Source: Puccinia triticina
Lineage: Eukaryota; Basidiomycota; Pucciniomycetes; Pucciniales; Pucciniaceae
Reading direction: 5' to 3'
NCBI RefSeq assembly: GCF_026914185.1
Contig: NC_070563.1
Span: 6,159,001-6,223,000, forward strand
Length of the DNA: 64,000 nt
Shown one piece after another: positions 46,421 through 58,382 of this stretch. The position numbers and the translations under genes were made by a program. Position 1 is the first letter of the stretch. Each line of letters opens with the position of its first letter. Under the pieces are notes generated by a model. That model was not told the DNA's origin, made no database searches, and saw only the letters and a program-made list of their open reading frames with translations.

Positions 46421-47079
46421 CAAGTCTCTGTTGAAGCTCAGTTTTACTGACGCGTCATGGGGACGGCTCCAAGTTTCATGTTCACATGTATCAGATTGCG
46501 AAAACAAGAAAAAGGTAGCTGAAGCCATGCACCGATGGATAAGGCGATTACACACACATAGATACATGTCATGTAAAGCTATGTACTGTATAGATTGGTA
46601 AAGTTGATCTGTATGGCAGCATGTATATGTAGAGAGCAAGAGAGAAGATAAAGTTGATGATGCTTTGTACCAAGTATGGAAGTACCCAACAAAACAAAGG
46701 GAAAGGTAGTGTGGATGTTATAGTAGATGATTGTATAGAAGATGAGAAGAAGAGATGACAGGTTATTTACTTTCGAAGGGTTATCGGACAGGATGCAAAA
46801 GAGGGTACAGAAAAACAAGATGTGTTTTTTGTGAAATGAGGAGATAAAACACATTGATCTTCCAACAAGCAAACAACTCTATTATGTAAAGCCAAAGGGC
46901 AAGGGGGGTGGGATGGAAGACTAGAGAACGCGGGCCGACTGCTGTCAGAGAGACAAAGATCTTAACCAACATTGATTCACAGATGAAATGCGGAAGAGGT
47001 CATTCGTAAGAAAGGGGGTATGAGGTGGAAACGTGATGAATGTATTTACAAAAAGAGAGAAGGAGAAAGTGACAGAGGT

Positions 47080-50000
47080 CTAAGCAACGACAGTAGAATC
47101 GAAGGAGTCGACGGTAAAGTCTCGGTGTTTGATGCTCCCTTTTAAGGGCAATTTGCTCGAGCTTTTGCCGCTCAAGAAGTTATCGACGTCGACAGCGGCC
47201 GCTCTTCCTTCTTGGATACCCCCTATATGATACCGACCCGGGCCGAGTAAGTAAAATAGTCCTATAAGGAAGCCTAAAGAGAGAGAGAGAGGATACTTAC
47301 AGACGACCAAGCTCTGTCCACGACGACAATCACCGGCAGCGAAGACGCCATCGATGCTGGTTTGGTACTGGAAGCGGCGCTCGTTCTCGGCCATGTTGGT
47401 GACGATGTTCGAGCGCGGATCTTGCTTCAAGCCCAGCGCCTTGATCATCGATTCTTCCGGGCCCAAGAAGCCGAGAGCTAGTAAACATAGTTCACATTCG
47501 TAGAACTCTTCCGAGCCGGCGACCTCTTTCATCTTCCATGCTCCTCTGGAATCTTTCTGTTTTTGATTCGGTTTCAGGGAATAATCGGTCAGAGAACTGG
47601 ATGTGAGGCTTTTTTGGGTAACCGATTGAGTGCACTTACAGTCCACTCCACTCGGACAGTATTCAAACCTTTCAGTTTGCCCTCACCATCGGACACAACT
47701 GGAAACCAGCCACCACAAAAGGGACGTGTATCAGTGAACAAGCCCACAAAAAGACACGATGCTCGATAAATTAAAAGAAGCTAAGGGAGATGAAGCGTAC
47801 ATTCTTTAGTGGAGATGCAGTATTCTCTCGGATCTTTGCCAAAAAAGGTCTGAACCTCGGAGTGACCGTAGTCGACTCTGAAGACCTTAGGCCATTGGGG
47901 CCACGGGTTATCGGAAGCACGGCTCTGAGGGGGCTGGGGTAGGAGCTCGAAGTTGGTCACCGACTTGGCACCGTGTCGCAGAGAGGTCCCGATACAGTCG
48001 TTCCCAGTGTCTCCTCCACCGATCACGATCACATTCTTGCCCTTCGCTGATAGGTAGCTCGAGTCATTGAGCTCCGAATCTAACAGCGATTTCGTGTTCA
48101 GTTGCAAGAATTCCATCGCGAAATGGATTCCTGAGTTGATCATCGAACAGAGAGAACATGTTAATTCTCGAACACGTTTGTTCTGCAATGAAAAAAATGA
48201 AAAAGATATTCACCATCCAGGTTTCGGTTGGGTAAGTTCAAGTTACGAGGCCAAGTAGCTCCGGTAGAGACGACGAGCGCATGATTGCTGGCGCGGATCT
48301 CGTTGACGTCAGTAGATACACCGACGTGGGCGTTGGCAACGAATTCGATGCCTTCAGCGGCCATGAGATCGAGCCGTCTCTGGACGACCTTCTTGTCAAG
48401 TTTCATGTTAGGGATCCCGTACATGAGGAGCCCGCCGTGACGATCGTTGCGGTCGTAGACGGTGACCGTGTGGCCGGCTCGGTTGAGCTGGTCTGCACAC
48501 GCTAGTCCGGCCGGGCCGGACCCAATGATCGCTACCTTCTTGCCCGTTCGCTCCAATGGTGGTCGAGGGACTATCCATCCCATCTCGAACCCTTTGTCAA
48601 TGATGGCACTGTTGAAATCAAAGAAGGCGGTCATTCAGCTCTGGTTCCGAAAAAAAAAAATCAAACAGTGGCAAGATAATGTACCATTCAATGCTCTTGA
48701 TTCCAACTGGAGCTTCATTGATTCCCAAGACACAGGCACCTTCACAAGGTGCAGGACAGATCCTACCGGTGAACTCGGGGAAATTATTAGTCATCAGGAG
48801 CCGATTCAAAGCGTCGAGCCATTGGCCTTTAAAGACGAGGTCGTTCCATTTGGGGATGACGTTGGAGATAGGGCAGCCGGTGTCCGACTGACAGAAGGGG
48901 ACACCGCAGTCCATGCATCTAGCGGCTTGGACCTTGAGCTGGCTCTCCGTCAACCGGGTCGAGAGTTCAGCCCAATCCTTCGTCCGAGTCTTGGGGTTCC
49001 TGTAGTTCTCGTTGAGCCGTTTGTATTTCATGAACCCTTTAGTCTTGTCGAGCTTCTCGACAATCTTCTTGGCACTCTCCTCATCCACCATCGCATCCTC
49101 GAGATCGACCACCGGAGGCTCGGAGTGACCGAGCGTGGCCGACGGGATTTCGACCTGGTCGTTGACATTGGTCTTCGCCTTGTCTTCCGTCGGGTTGAAC
49201 GCATCGCCCTTGATGTCAAAGCCGGGCATGTTTTTGCGGGGGTCGGATTGGATGGCCGCTTTGGAGCCAGCTTCGAGGACAGCCTTGTAGTCCAAGGGCA
49301 TGACCCGGACAAAGCGAGGCAGGAATTCATTGAATTTGCGGAGGATGCGGACGGCTTGTTCCGATTTTGTGAAATGACGATGATCCTCGATCATTCCACG
49401 TAGCTCAGCGATTTCGTGAGGGTCGTTAACCGTGCCCCTAAGTTCGTCACAATTCACAGTGAGATCCTTTTGTCAGTCATGATAACCCAAGAGAGATCTG
49501 AACAACGACAAAGGTACTCACAGTTCAACCATTTCCGAATTGACTTTACTCTTGAAGTCACGCGCCATGTCCAAGACGTAAGCGATACCGCCGCTCATTC
49601 CGGCTGCGAAGTTTCTGCCAGTGGAACCCAAAACGACGACCCGGCCACCAGTCATGTATTCACAACCGTGATCACCCACACCTTCGACGACGGCAATCGC
49701 ACCCGAGTTTCTGACCGCGAATCGTTCGGCGGCGATCCCTCGGAAGAAGGCCTCGCCGGAGGTGGCACCGTAGAGACAAACATTCCCAACAATGACGTTC
49801 TCCTCGGCCTTGAACACAGAGGATCGGGGTGGGTAGACGATCAGACGACCACCCGACAAACCCTTTCCAACATAGTCGTTGGCGTCGCCCTCTAATTCAA
49901 GGGTGATACCAGGAGCTAAGAAGGCTCCCAGAGATTGACCGGCTGAGCCTCGAAGATCGACATGAATCGTGTCCCGTTCGAGTCCCTGTTCGCCATATGC

Positions 50001-53000
50001 TTTGGAGACCCGGTTGGCCAGGGAGGTACCAAGGGCACGATCGGTGTTCTTCACGTCAGCCTCAATTCGAACTGGCAATCCTTTCGCGATCGCCGGCTCG
50101 GCCTCGTCGATGAATTTGTTGTCGAGACGGGTGTACATCTTGTGGTCTTGTTGCTTGGTCTTGAATGTGGCTACTCCAGGGCGCATCTTCCATGCAGGTT
50201 TGAGAACTGCACTCAGGTCGATGTTCACTGTTTTGGGGTTTCGTAGGGTTTCGTCCACTTTGAGGAGATCGGTCCGGCCAACCATTTCGTTGAGGGTCCG
50301 GAAACCAAGCTTGGCCATGTGGGTCCTTAGCTCCTCAGCGACGTAGTAAAAAAAGTTGATCACGTGCTCGGGCTGCCCGGTGAACTTGGCTCTCAAGACG
50401 GGGTCTTGTGTGGCAACACCGACAGGGCAAGTGTTTCTACGATCGTATAGGAAAAAGCAGGACCGAGGGAAAATTTTGAGCGGCAGAGGAAGAAGAGTTA
50501 GTAAACAAGTTTGACGCATCGAATGAGGAAAGAGTTGACTGACTGATGACAACGTCTCATCATGATACAGCCCATGGCGATCAAAGGGGTAGTAGCAAAA
50601 CCAAACTCTTCAGCTCCCAGGAGGGCAGCAATGGCGACATCACGACCAGTGCGGATCTGGCCGTCGGTCTGCAGACACACTCGGCCTCTGAGATCGTTCA
50701 AGACCAAAGTTTGGTGGGTCTCGGCTAGGCCGAGCTCCCAGGGGAGACCGGCATACTTGATGCCGGTCCATCTGGATGCACCCGTACCACCATCATGACC
50801 TGAGATCAAAATATGATCAGCTTTTGCTTTCGCGACACCAGATGCAACTATACCAACTCCGACTTCCGACACTAGCTTCACCGACACTCGTGCCCGCGGA
50901 TTGGCGCATTTCAGATCGTAGATCAATTGTTTCAGATCTTCGATCGAATAGATGTCGTGATGCGGCGGCGGTGAGATCAAGCCAACTCCAGCAGTAGAAT
51001 GACGGGTCTTGGCAATTGATTCGGAAACCTTGTGTCCAGGCAATTCTCCTCCTTCACCAGGCTTCGCACCTTGGGCCATTTTGATTTGAACTACATTCAT
51101 AAGAGCAGAGAAACTTATTAGCCACTGTTCTGGGTTGAAAACTTGGAAGACAAAAAAGAAAGGCAACATGGAATAGAAACTGACGTTCATCACTATCGGC
51201 CAAATAGTTGGAGGTCACACCGAACCGACCCGAAGCGACCTGCTTGATAGCCGACCGCATGGTGTCTCCATTGGGCATGATGAGAGACCGAGAAGCGTCT
51301 TCTCCACCCTCACCGGTGTTAGACTTTCCGCCGAGCCGGTTCATCGCGATTGCGAGAGCACTATGAGCTTCCTGAGAAATAGAACCGTAGGACATGGCAC
51401 CCGTGCAGAAACGCTTGACTAGTTCGTGCCAAGGCTCGACTTGCTCCAACGGGATCGATTGGGCACTCTCGTAGTCGAAGTCGAGCAACCCACGAAGAGT
51501 AACTGCACGTACTTGCTTCTGCGCGTTCTGGCTATAGACATCGTAGGCCGACTGGTTCTTCGAACGGACGGCGTCTTGCAGGTTGGCGATTGAGACGGGG
51601 TCGTTGATGTGTGCTTCTCCTCCATCACGCCAATGGTATTCACCAGATTCAGGCAGACCGGGCGGTTGGACGACTTGACGAGAGGGGAAACCGCGTTCGT
51701 GGAACTCAAAAGCATCCAATGCAAGGAGTTCAAAAGTGGTACCTTGGATCCGACTGGCCGTCCCAACAAAGCATCGTTCGACTACCGTTTGATGTAGACC
51801 GAGTGCTTCAAAGATCTGGGCACCCTTGTAGCTTTGAAGTGTCGAAATGCCCATCTTACTCATGACTTTGAGGATCCCATTGTTGGTGGCATGGCGGAAG
51901 TTTTCGATGAGATCAACGTCGGTCAAGTCCACTTTGACCAATCCCTCACGACGGAGTTTCAGGATGGCTTCCATGGCGAGATAAGGACAGATGCCGTCTG
52001 CACCGTAACCCAACAGGACACACAGATGGTGAACTTCTCGGGCCTCGCCGGTCTCAACTAACAGGGCTACCTTCGATCGTTCTTTGCTTTTGATCAGGTG
52101 GTGATGCACGGCCCCCGTGGCGGCAAGCGCCGAGACTGCAACACGGTCCGCACTTACCGCTCGATCAGAGAGAGCAAGCACCCGACAACCGGCTTGGACA
52201 GCTGCGCTGGCAGCTTGACAGATTCGGTCAAGCGTGACTACATACCCGGCCAGTCCGCTTCGCTTCTCAAAGGTAATGTCAATGGTGTGGGATGACCAAG
52301 CGGGATTGAAGGTGTGCAGGTCATGAAGAGCTCGGAATTCTTGAACGCTTAGGATGGGGCTGGGCAAGGCTAACCTGCCAGCCTGGCTCTCATCCAGGGC
52401 AAGCAAGTTACCTTCCGGTCCAACATAACATTCCAGTGACATCACAATTGATTCTCTGATGGGGTCGATGGGTGGATTAGTTACTTGGGCAAAGAGTTGA
52501 CGAAAGTAATCGTAGATCAAGCGAGGCTGAGTAGCCAAGCAGGCGAGGGGTGCGTCGTTACCCTAAGGAATAAGAAAATGACTGCATTTAGTGGCGGAAC
52601 GAGCTTGGTCAAAGGAGAAGAGTGTTTGACTGACCATCGATCCCAAAGCTTCCTTACCATCGGAGACCATGGGTCTCATCAACAAGTCAAGTTGTTCGAG
52701 CGTGTATCCAAAGGCCAGAAGACGAGGGTCTTCCGAGATTCGGGTTGCATCGAGTGTGTCAGACAGGAGAGTCGAGCTGATCGATTTGTTGTGCTTTAGA
52801 ATATCGGGTAAACGAAGCATTTGGTTGTTGATCCACTCTCGGAAAGGCTTTTTATGAGCGGTGGCCATCTTCAACTCAGCGTCATCGACAATTCGGCCTT
52901 CTTGGGTATCGACCAGGAGCATTTTGCCAGGTTGAAGACGTCCTTTGCGGGTGATCGTCTCGGGCGCAATGGTGATCGCTCCGACTTCAGAGGCGCAGAT

Positions 53001-54395
53001 CATCAGATCTTCGTCTGTGGTCACCCAACGACAGGGACGTAACCCGTTGCGGTCAAGATTGGCACCACAGTAGCGACCGTCGGAAAAGGTGAAAAGGGCC
53101 GGGCCGTCCCAAGGTTCCATGACACAGGCTGCCCATTGGTAAAATGCACTCTTGGCGGGATCCATGTTGGGATTGTTTTGCCAGGCCTCGGGGACGAGCA
53201 TCATGATGGCTTCCCTGTGGAACATGGAATGCGGATGTCAGCCAGCAGAAGACTGTGATAGTACTTGCGTTGTTACGTACGGGAGACTCATGACACCATT
53301 GACAACAAGCAACTCGAGGACGTTGTCAAAAGCAGCCGAATCGGATCCGCCCTCTTCAATGATGGGATAGAGGGATTCCAATTGATCGCCAAACTTGTCT
53401 GATGACAGGTTGCCCTCTCGCGCCCTCATCCAGTTCTTGTTACCACGGACCGTGTTGACTTCGCCTGTGGGTTATTTTAGGAAGGTGTTAGATAACATTT
53501 CAGGTGATGGTTAGGAGGCGCAGGGTAATAGTGACTGCATACCATTGTGGGCGGCCCATCTGAGCGGCTGGGCCCGATCCCAAGAGGGGAATGTGTTGGT
53601 AGAAAAACGAGAGTGAACCAAGCAGAAATGAGATTGGAAAAGGACATGGTTGAGGTCGTAGTAGTAATCATAAACTTGACTGGGGCTAAGTTGGCCCTTG
53701 TAGATGATGACCTTGTTGGATAATGAGCAGATGTAAAACCAATCGGCGAGGGAGATGGCATGACTAGCATGCTTTCGTAAGACGTAGAGTTGACGTTCAA
53801 ACTCCTTTTCATCAAAGTAGGCGTCGGATTCGTTAGAGTCGGGCACAACAAACGGCTGCAGGATGATGGGTTCACGGCTGAGGGCCGCTGGACCGAGGAT
53901 CGAGTTGTTCCTGGGCAATTCACGCCAGCCCAATACCTTGAGCTTGTGTGTGAGCGCGATTCTCTCGAAGGTAGCCTTATGCTCGATGAGAGCTTCGATC
54001 GGGTTGGGTCTGAGAAAGACGTTTCCGACCGCGTATCGACCCTGGGCGGGGAGATCGATCGAAAGGAGCGAGGCCTCTCTGAGGAAGAACGCATGGGGGA
54101 TCCCGGTCATCACCCCAGCACCGTCTCCATCGCGGGCATCTGCGCCAGTGGCGCCACGATGGGTCATGTTGCATAGTAGGGAGCGGGCATCGGAGACGAT
54201 CTTATGGTTCGGCTGGCCCTTGATGTGGCAGACAAATCCGACACCGCACGAGTCCTTCTCTTGGTCGGGGTCGTAGAGGCCCTGAGGGGCTGGCAAGGCA
54301 CCTGCCCAATGGTTGGCGGATCGGATGACGTTACTATCAGGTTCGGAGTTCAGCTCTTTTTGTTCTTGGTTGCTGTGAATCTGGGGTGCCATCAC
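47080..54395 (-). CDS. GLT1: Glutamate synthase (NADH), large fused form
   Basis: Twelve exons join in phase to 2130 residues: 54395-53543, 53464-53281, 53214-52635, 52562-51185, 51090-50544, 50436-49522, 49437-48685, 48608-48214, 48130-47801, 47698-47640, 47556-47301, 47222-47080. The enzyme makes two glutamates from glutamine and 2-oxoglutarate with a reduced pyridine nucleotide. A short propeptide precedes the amidotransferase Cys in KDSCGVGF. The FMN domain contains GGEDASRS and GHDGGTGAS. The 3Fe-4S cluster cysteines are CIMMRRC and NTCPVG, split by intron 5. A GXGG-type beta helix ends in [11 protein letters not shown]. The beta-subunit part has [16 protein letters not shown] and CPAPCEGAC for iron-sulfur clusters, [12 protein letters not shown] for FAD and [11 protein letters not shown] for NADH. 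Length equals that of yeast GLT1 within about 1%. NADH preference is a family inference. Confidence 0.96.
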
Positions 54396-57300
54396 AAGTC
54401 CGGGTGGATCGATGGATAAAGTTTCTTTTTGGTGGTTGATCGGGGGATAGCTGCGGGGTTTTTTATAAATTGCGTCAGAAGACTATGGAGACACAGACAA
54501 GGTTTCAGTAGTTGTTTGTCAACCGGTCTTTGCAGAAAATGTGGATGGACTTACTGGGCTGGTCTATGGCAGGAGAGAAATGAATATGTTTTTTTTGGTT
54601 GTATAGTTGCCGCGAAGGACGGTTGTTGTTTTTTGGGGGGGTTGTGAAGTGATGGGATGGTTATTGGGGATGCTGGAAGCGGAGTTGAGATGGAGACGAG
54701 TCTGGTTGAGAAGACGAGGGGGGAAGGCGAGCGCGGGGGGAGGGAAAGCAGTTTCTTGAGTAAAAATTTTTGAGGCTTCTCCGATTGGTTGGCTCGCCGT
54801 CGTCGACTCCGCTTCCTGGGCTGTGGTTGCGACGAAGATAAGAGATTACAACCCCATACATCCATATACAGCCCGAAAGTGGGTGGGCTCGGAGCCAATA
54901 CATCCAATACAGACAGACAAAACTAGCACAAACTGGGGGAAAACAGGAGAAAACGGGGCAGTATGGGCAGAAAAGGGCGCGGTATGTAATAGCCAGAAGG
55001 GCGTAAATGCATAATCTTATTTGTTTTGGATCATGTGAAAACTGAAACAGCCCAGCGGAGCCGGACATGTGAAATACCCAGGCCAGTTAACGGTGATGTA
55101 ACGGGATGTATGCGTAGCGGGCATACGTAACAGAGGACCCCAGAGGGAGGAGACCACGGAGAAACTCGCAACGGAAACTTCACTTGGCGATTGGAGGGTG
55201 TACAAAAGCAGGTTTGGCGCTAGGCAGGATCAGATGAAGCCTGACTTGGGAGTGTAGCAGATTCCCGAAGGACTGAACACAACACTTGTCGCGTCCTCTC
55301 ACTCTCGTACACATGTGAGCTGGGCCTCCGAGGTGTCCTCTCCCCACCTGCGGATCGGAAGACGCGCTGGATCGAGCAAGACCTCAAGATCGGATGGCCG
55401 TCATCGTGGGCTCGACCACCTGGCGCTTGACGGGAAAGTTCAGGGCTTCGATTGGAAGTAGTTACCCGGGGCGAGCTGAGCATCACGAGGGGAGCGGCAA
55501 CATTCTTTGGCACCCTGCCGCCGGCAAGGCGATAGCAGATATCTGAGGCCGCCGGATTCGAGTGAACCAAGGCTATCGGCCAATCAGATCCAAAGGGCTT
55601 TTCAGAAGTTAAAACCTACTCCTCTGGCCCGAGCTAGACTGCCACATCCACCGACGAGAGAGCGGGCACAAATGGAGCCGGAAAAGAAGTACTGGAGTCT
55701 GTTGCGGTCTTTAAAGACTGTGGGTCTCTGAAGCTCGCACTAATTATCGTTATACGTCTGGGCCGTTCCGGGACACCAAATCTCGCAAGATCATCTTCCT
55801 TTTAGTTGACCAATTTGCAGTCAATCTCGAAAATCTTGCAAGCTTTATTCCACCAAAGCTATTTCAAGTTTTTTTACGATAGGAAGTCGGCTCAGCCCAT
55901 GGGCGCTGCTGCAGTACAGCAGATTGGACATCTGCCACCTCGGGATACAATAGCCCATGGTTCTAGAGCCACCAGGGTCGCACTGTTGCACTGACAATTC
56001 AGAAAGGTCCCGCAAGTCCGTTCTGCGCAACATTGACATCACTGAAGCCGAGTATCTAACGCGCTGCGGTCCCTGCCAGACCGCACCCACACCGGCTGCA
56101 ATCCTGTTCCCGCATATTCACGGCGCGTGACAAGTTCGTAACGCTATCGAGACTTGCACACTGCGAGTTGAGTATTCTATCTGCAGCTCAAGAGGACTGA
56201 GCAAGCATCGGAGCGAGACCGTGTGGGTGTTGGCCTCGTCATTGGTTTTAACTCCTGAGGGAAACTGAAGGTTGATTGATTGAAATGTTAGATGTCTCTT
56301 CCTGTCCAACCTGCGACCCTGGCAGGTTAGACCCGCAAGTATAGAGTTTCATGGGAAATTTAGCTTTGGAGGCTCTGAATCAATGTGGACTCTTCACGTC
56401 AAGACTTGCGACCCCCCCCCCCCAGAATAGATTATGAACCTCATGTTGTCATACATTTATCACTCCCCGTCGCATCTGCGGCCCTTCCAAATGTATCATC
56501 TAGACACAGAAAGTGATTTTTTTCGCAGAGATCAAGCCCTTGAGGCTCTAGGCGCGATCTGTATGAGCTCCAGATCTTGAAAAGGTCATCCAATGGAAAT
56601 ATACTTCCGTTTTAAAAGTTGGGTAAACCGTCCGAATGTTGATAATGATGTAGCAGGGCTGATGATGGATTCACTGACTGCGGCTGCGGAGAACGCTGAT
56701 ATCTGCGGCGACAGTAAACTAGAAATTATAATGATACAAAGCAATGGAAGCATAGTTCACTGAGGCTGAATAGGAAACAGGGACAAAATAAAGAGGAATG
56801 AAATGAAAATAACAGGCTGCATGTAGCAGGAAAAGCCTCTCAAGCGTCCGGACCAGGGGCCAAGTGGTCAGGGCCTTTCGGAGTCTCAATGGCATCGGCA
56901 GCGATAGCGGTCGCGTTTTGCAATTAAAAAGGAAGCCATATAGGACAACTGCGCTGGGCCTGTCAGGTATCGCAGTTGGAGTTCACACAAGCTCTCCAAG
57001 ACCGACCATTCATATTCGCAGTCACATCTTATGGTCAGCCCCGGATAAACGCGGAAGAATTGAGGAGGCAAAAGAAGTGAAGGAGAAGAAAATTTGACGA
57101 ACGAGTCATTTTCCCGCATCGGCGCGAAGTACCACGACAGCCGATGAAGAAACTTTTCAGCAGCTTGAAAACATTGCGAATTTCACTTCTAATGTTCAAG
57201 TTTGAGCCTCTCAGCTCATACAACCCCAACAAGCGCGGCGGTGACAATCTGAAGTTTTTTTGTTTATCTATTTCTGGTGTCTATTGAGTTTGACACTCAG

Positions 57301-57562
57301 GTTCAAGTGTTGCCCCTGTCCAAACCTGACTACTAAGCTGTGTGACACGGAATCAAGGAGCAACCTCAATCTCAACCCCAAACGGCTTTATCAGATGTTG
57401 CGCAGGAAACTTGAAAGCTTAGATTACGTCGACAGTCGAGAACTTATGATTCCGTTTTTTCCCGTGGCTTAGCCTTTACTATGGTTTTCAATCGTGCTTT
57501 GCTTCACACCGGCCCTCCCAAACGGCAAAATTGTGAGAAACATATTCGGGCTGTTGACTTGG
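54396..57562. other. GLT1 upstream region and gene-free stretch
   Basis: The GLT1 promoter should lie at 54400-54900, where a TTTTTTTAT tract is seen but no certain TATA box. Several ORFs of 60-118 codons (for example 55220-55570 minus) have no recognisable motif. A 15-C run lies at about 56412-56425. Confidence 0.4.
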
Positions 57563-57563
57563 T

Positions 57564-57573
57564 CTATAAATAG
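57564..57573 (+). promoter_or_regulatory. TATA box candidate (CTATAAATAG)
   Basis: A consensus-like TATA lies 435 bp before the ATG at 58008. A 5'-UTR intron could explain the distance: a GTAAGCCTG donor-like site lies near 57694 and a TATAG acceptor-like site at about 57981. Confidence 0.4.
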
Positions 57574-58007
57574 AGAGGGACATCAACCTTGAAGTTGAAG
57601 AATTTTGCATCGGATATTCTCTAGCCTTTAGATTAGTTGAGCGGGCTGTCACTCCGTGCCTTTTCTGTCGGTCGGATTAGTTGGTCCCTCAAAAGTAAGC
57701 CTGTTTCGGCTTAGTGGTCTTGCTGGTTTGTATAGATGCTGACGTGATTTGCTTCGAGAAATTAACAGCAAATTGTCTCCAAGAGATCCTATACTGAACA
57801 AGATTCGAAAGAATTATCGACGTCAATTTATTGGAAATCGGTCAGTTGTTAAACCCTTGTCTTGAGCAAAATAAAGCGTGAGTCAGCTTCTGCATCATAT
57901 TTTCATCATAATTTGGGCATTCTATCAAATTACATGAATATTGAAATCATAACTATTTCACCCCCATCATTTCATGATATAGTAATACCTGAAAGCTATC
58001 ATAAAAG

Positions 58008-58382
58008 ATGAATATCACCGGAATCTCTATTTTGGTTTTCTTCTTTGGCGGATTCATGTTTTCAAAGGCTGCTCCAGGCAAACCCTGGAAATATTGTGAA
58101 GCAGAACCAGATTATGCCAGCTTCAATGCTGCTTGGCACACACAGGGATATTATAATCACGAAACTTTGCAGTTAAACACAGGCCAAGGAAGCATGATGA
58201 TTCTTAAGGGAGATGGAAACACATTCCACATCCAAAACTGGGCAAATTCACCCATACAATACTCCATGAGACATGCAAAATATCCAAAATACTGGATTGA
58301 AGGTGTACTTCCTGTCAGAGAAACAAAAGCAATATATGATGGACCACCTGGACATATCTGGGTCAAGACTTATAAGAGTTAA
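58008..58382 (+). CDS. Small secreted protein, candidate effector
   Basis: A 124-codon single-exon ORF starts at ATG 58008. Residues 1-22 are a signal peptide (ISILVFFFGGFMF core, cleavage near SKAA/PG). The mature part is about 100 residues, rich in Tyr, Trp, His and Gly, with a single Cys, so no disulfide-rich fold. It has no transmembrane segment. The start is set by the signal peptide. I do not recognise the family. Secretion plus small size in a probable rust makes effector a reasonable but unproven label. Confidence 0.6.
   Translation: MNITGISILVFFFGGFMFSKAAPGKPWKYCEAEPDYASFNAAWHTQGYYNHETLQLNTGQGSMMILKGDGNTFHIQNWANSPIQYSMRHAKYPKYWIEGVLPVRETKAIYDGPPGHIWVKTYKS

Larger units (their letters stand above)
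44015..47079. other. Intergenic region between mannanase 2 and GLT1
   Basis: No confident gene. The 200-codon ORF at 44256-44858 (+) has no motif I know and could be chance. Two hairpins of the AAGTCCCTCC type lie at 45668-45738 and 46328-46420. Confidence 0.4.

Noticed and set aside
49000..49403. Long plus-strand ORFs antisense to GLT1 (for example 48462-49403)
   Set aside because: They mirror conserved GLT1 exons and have no independent motif.
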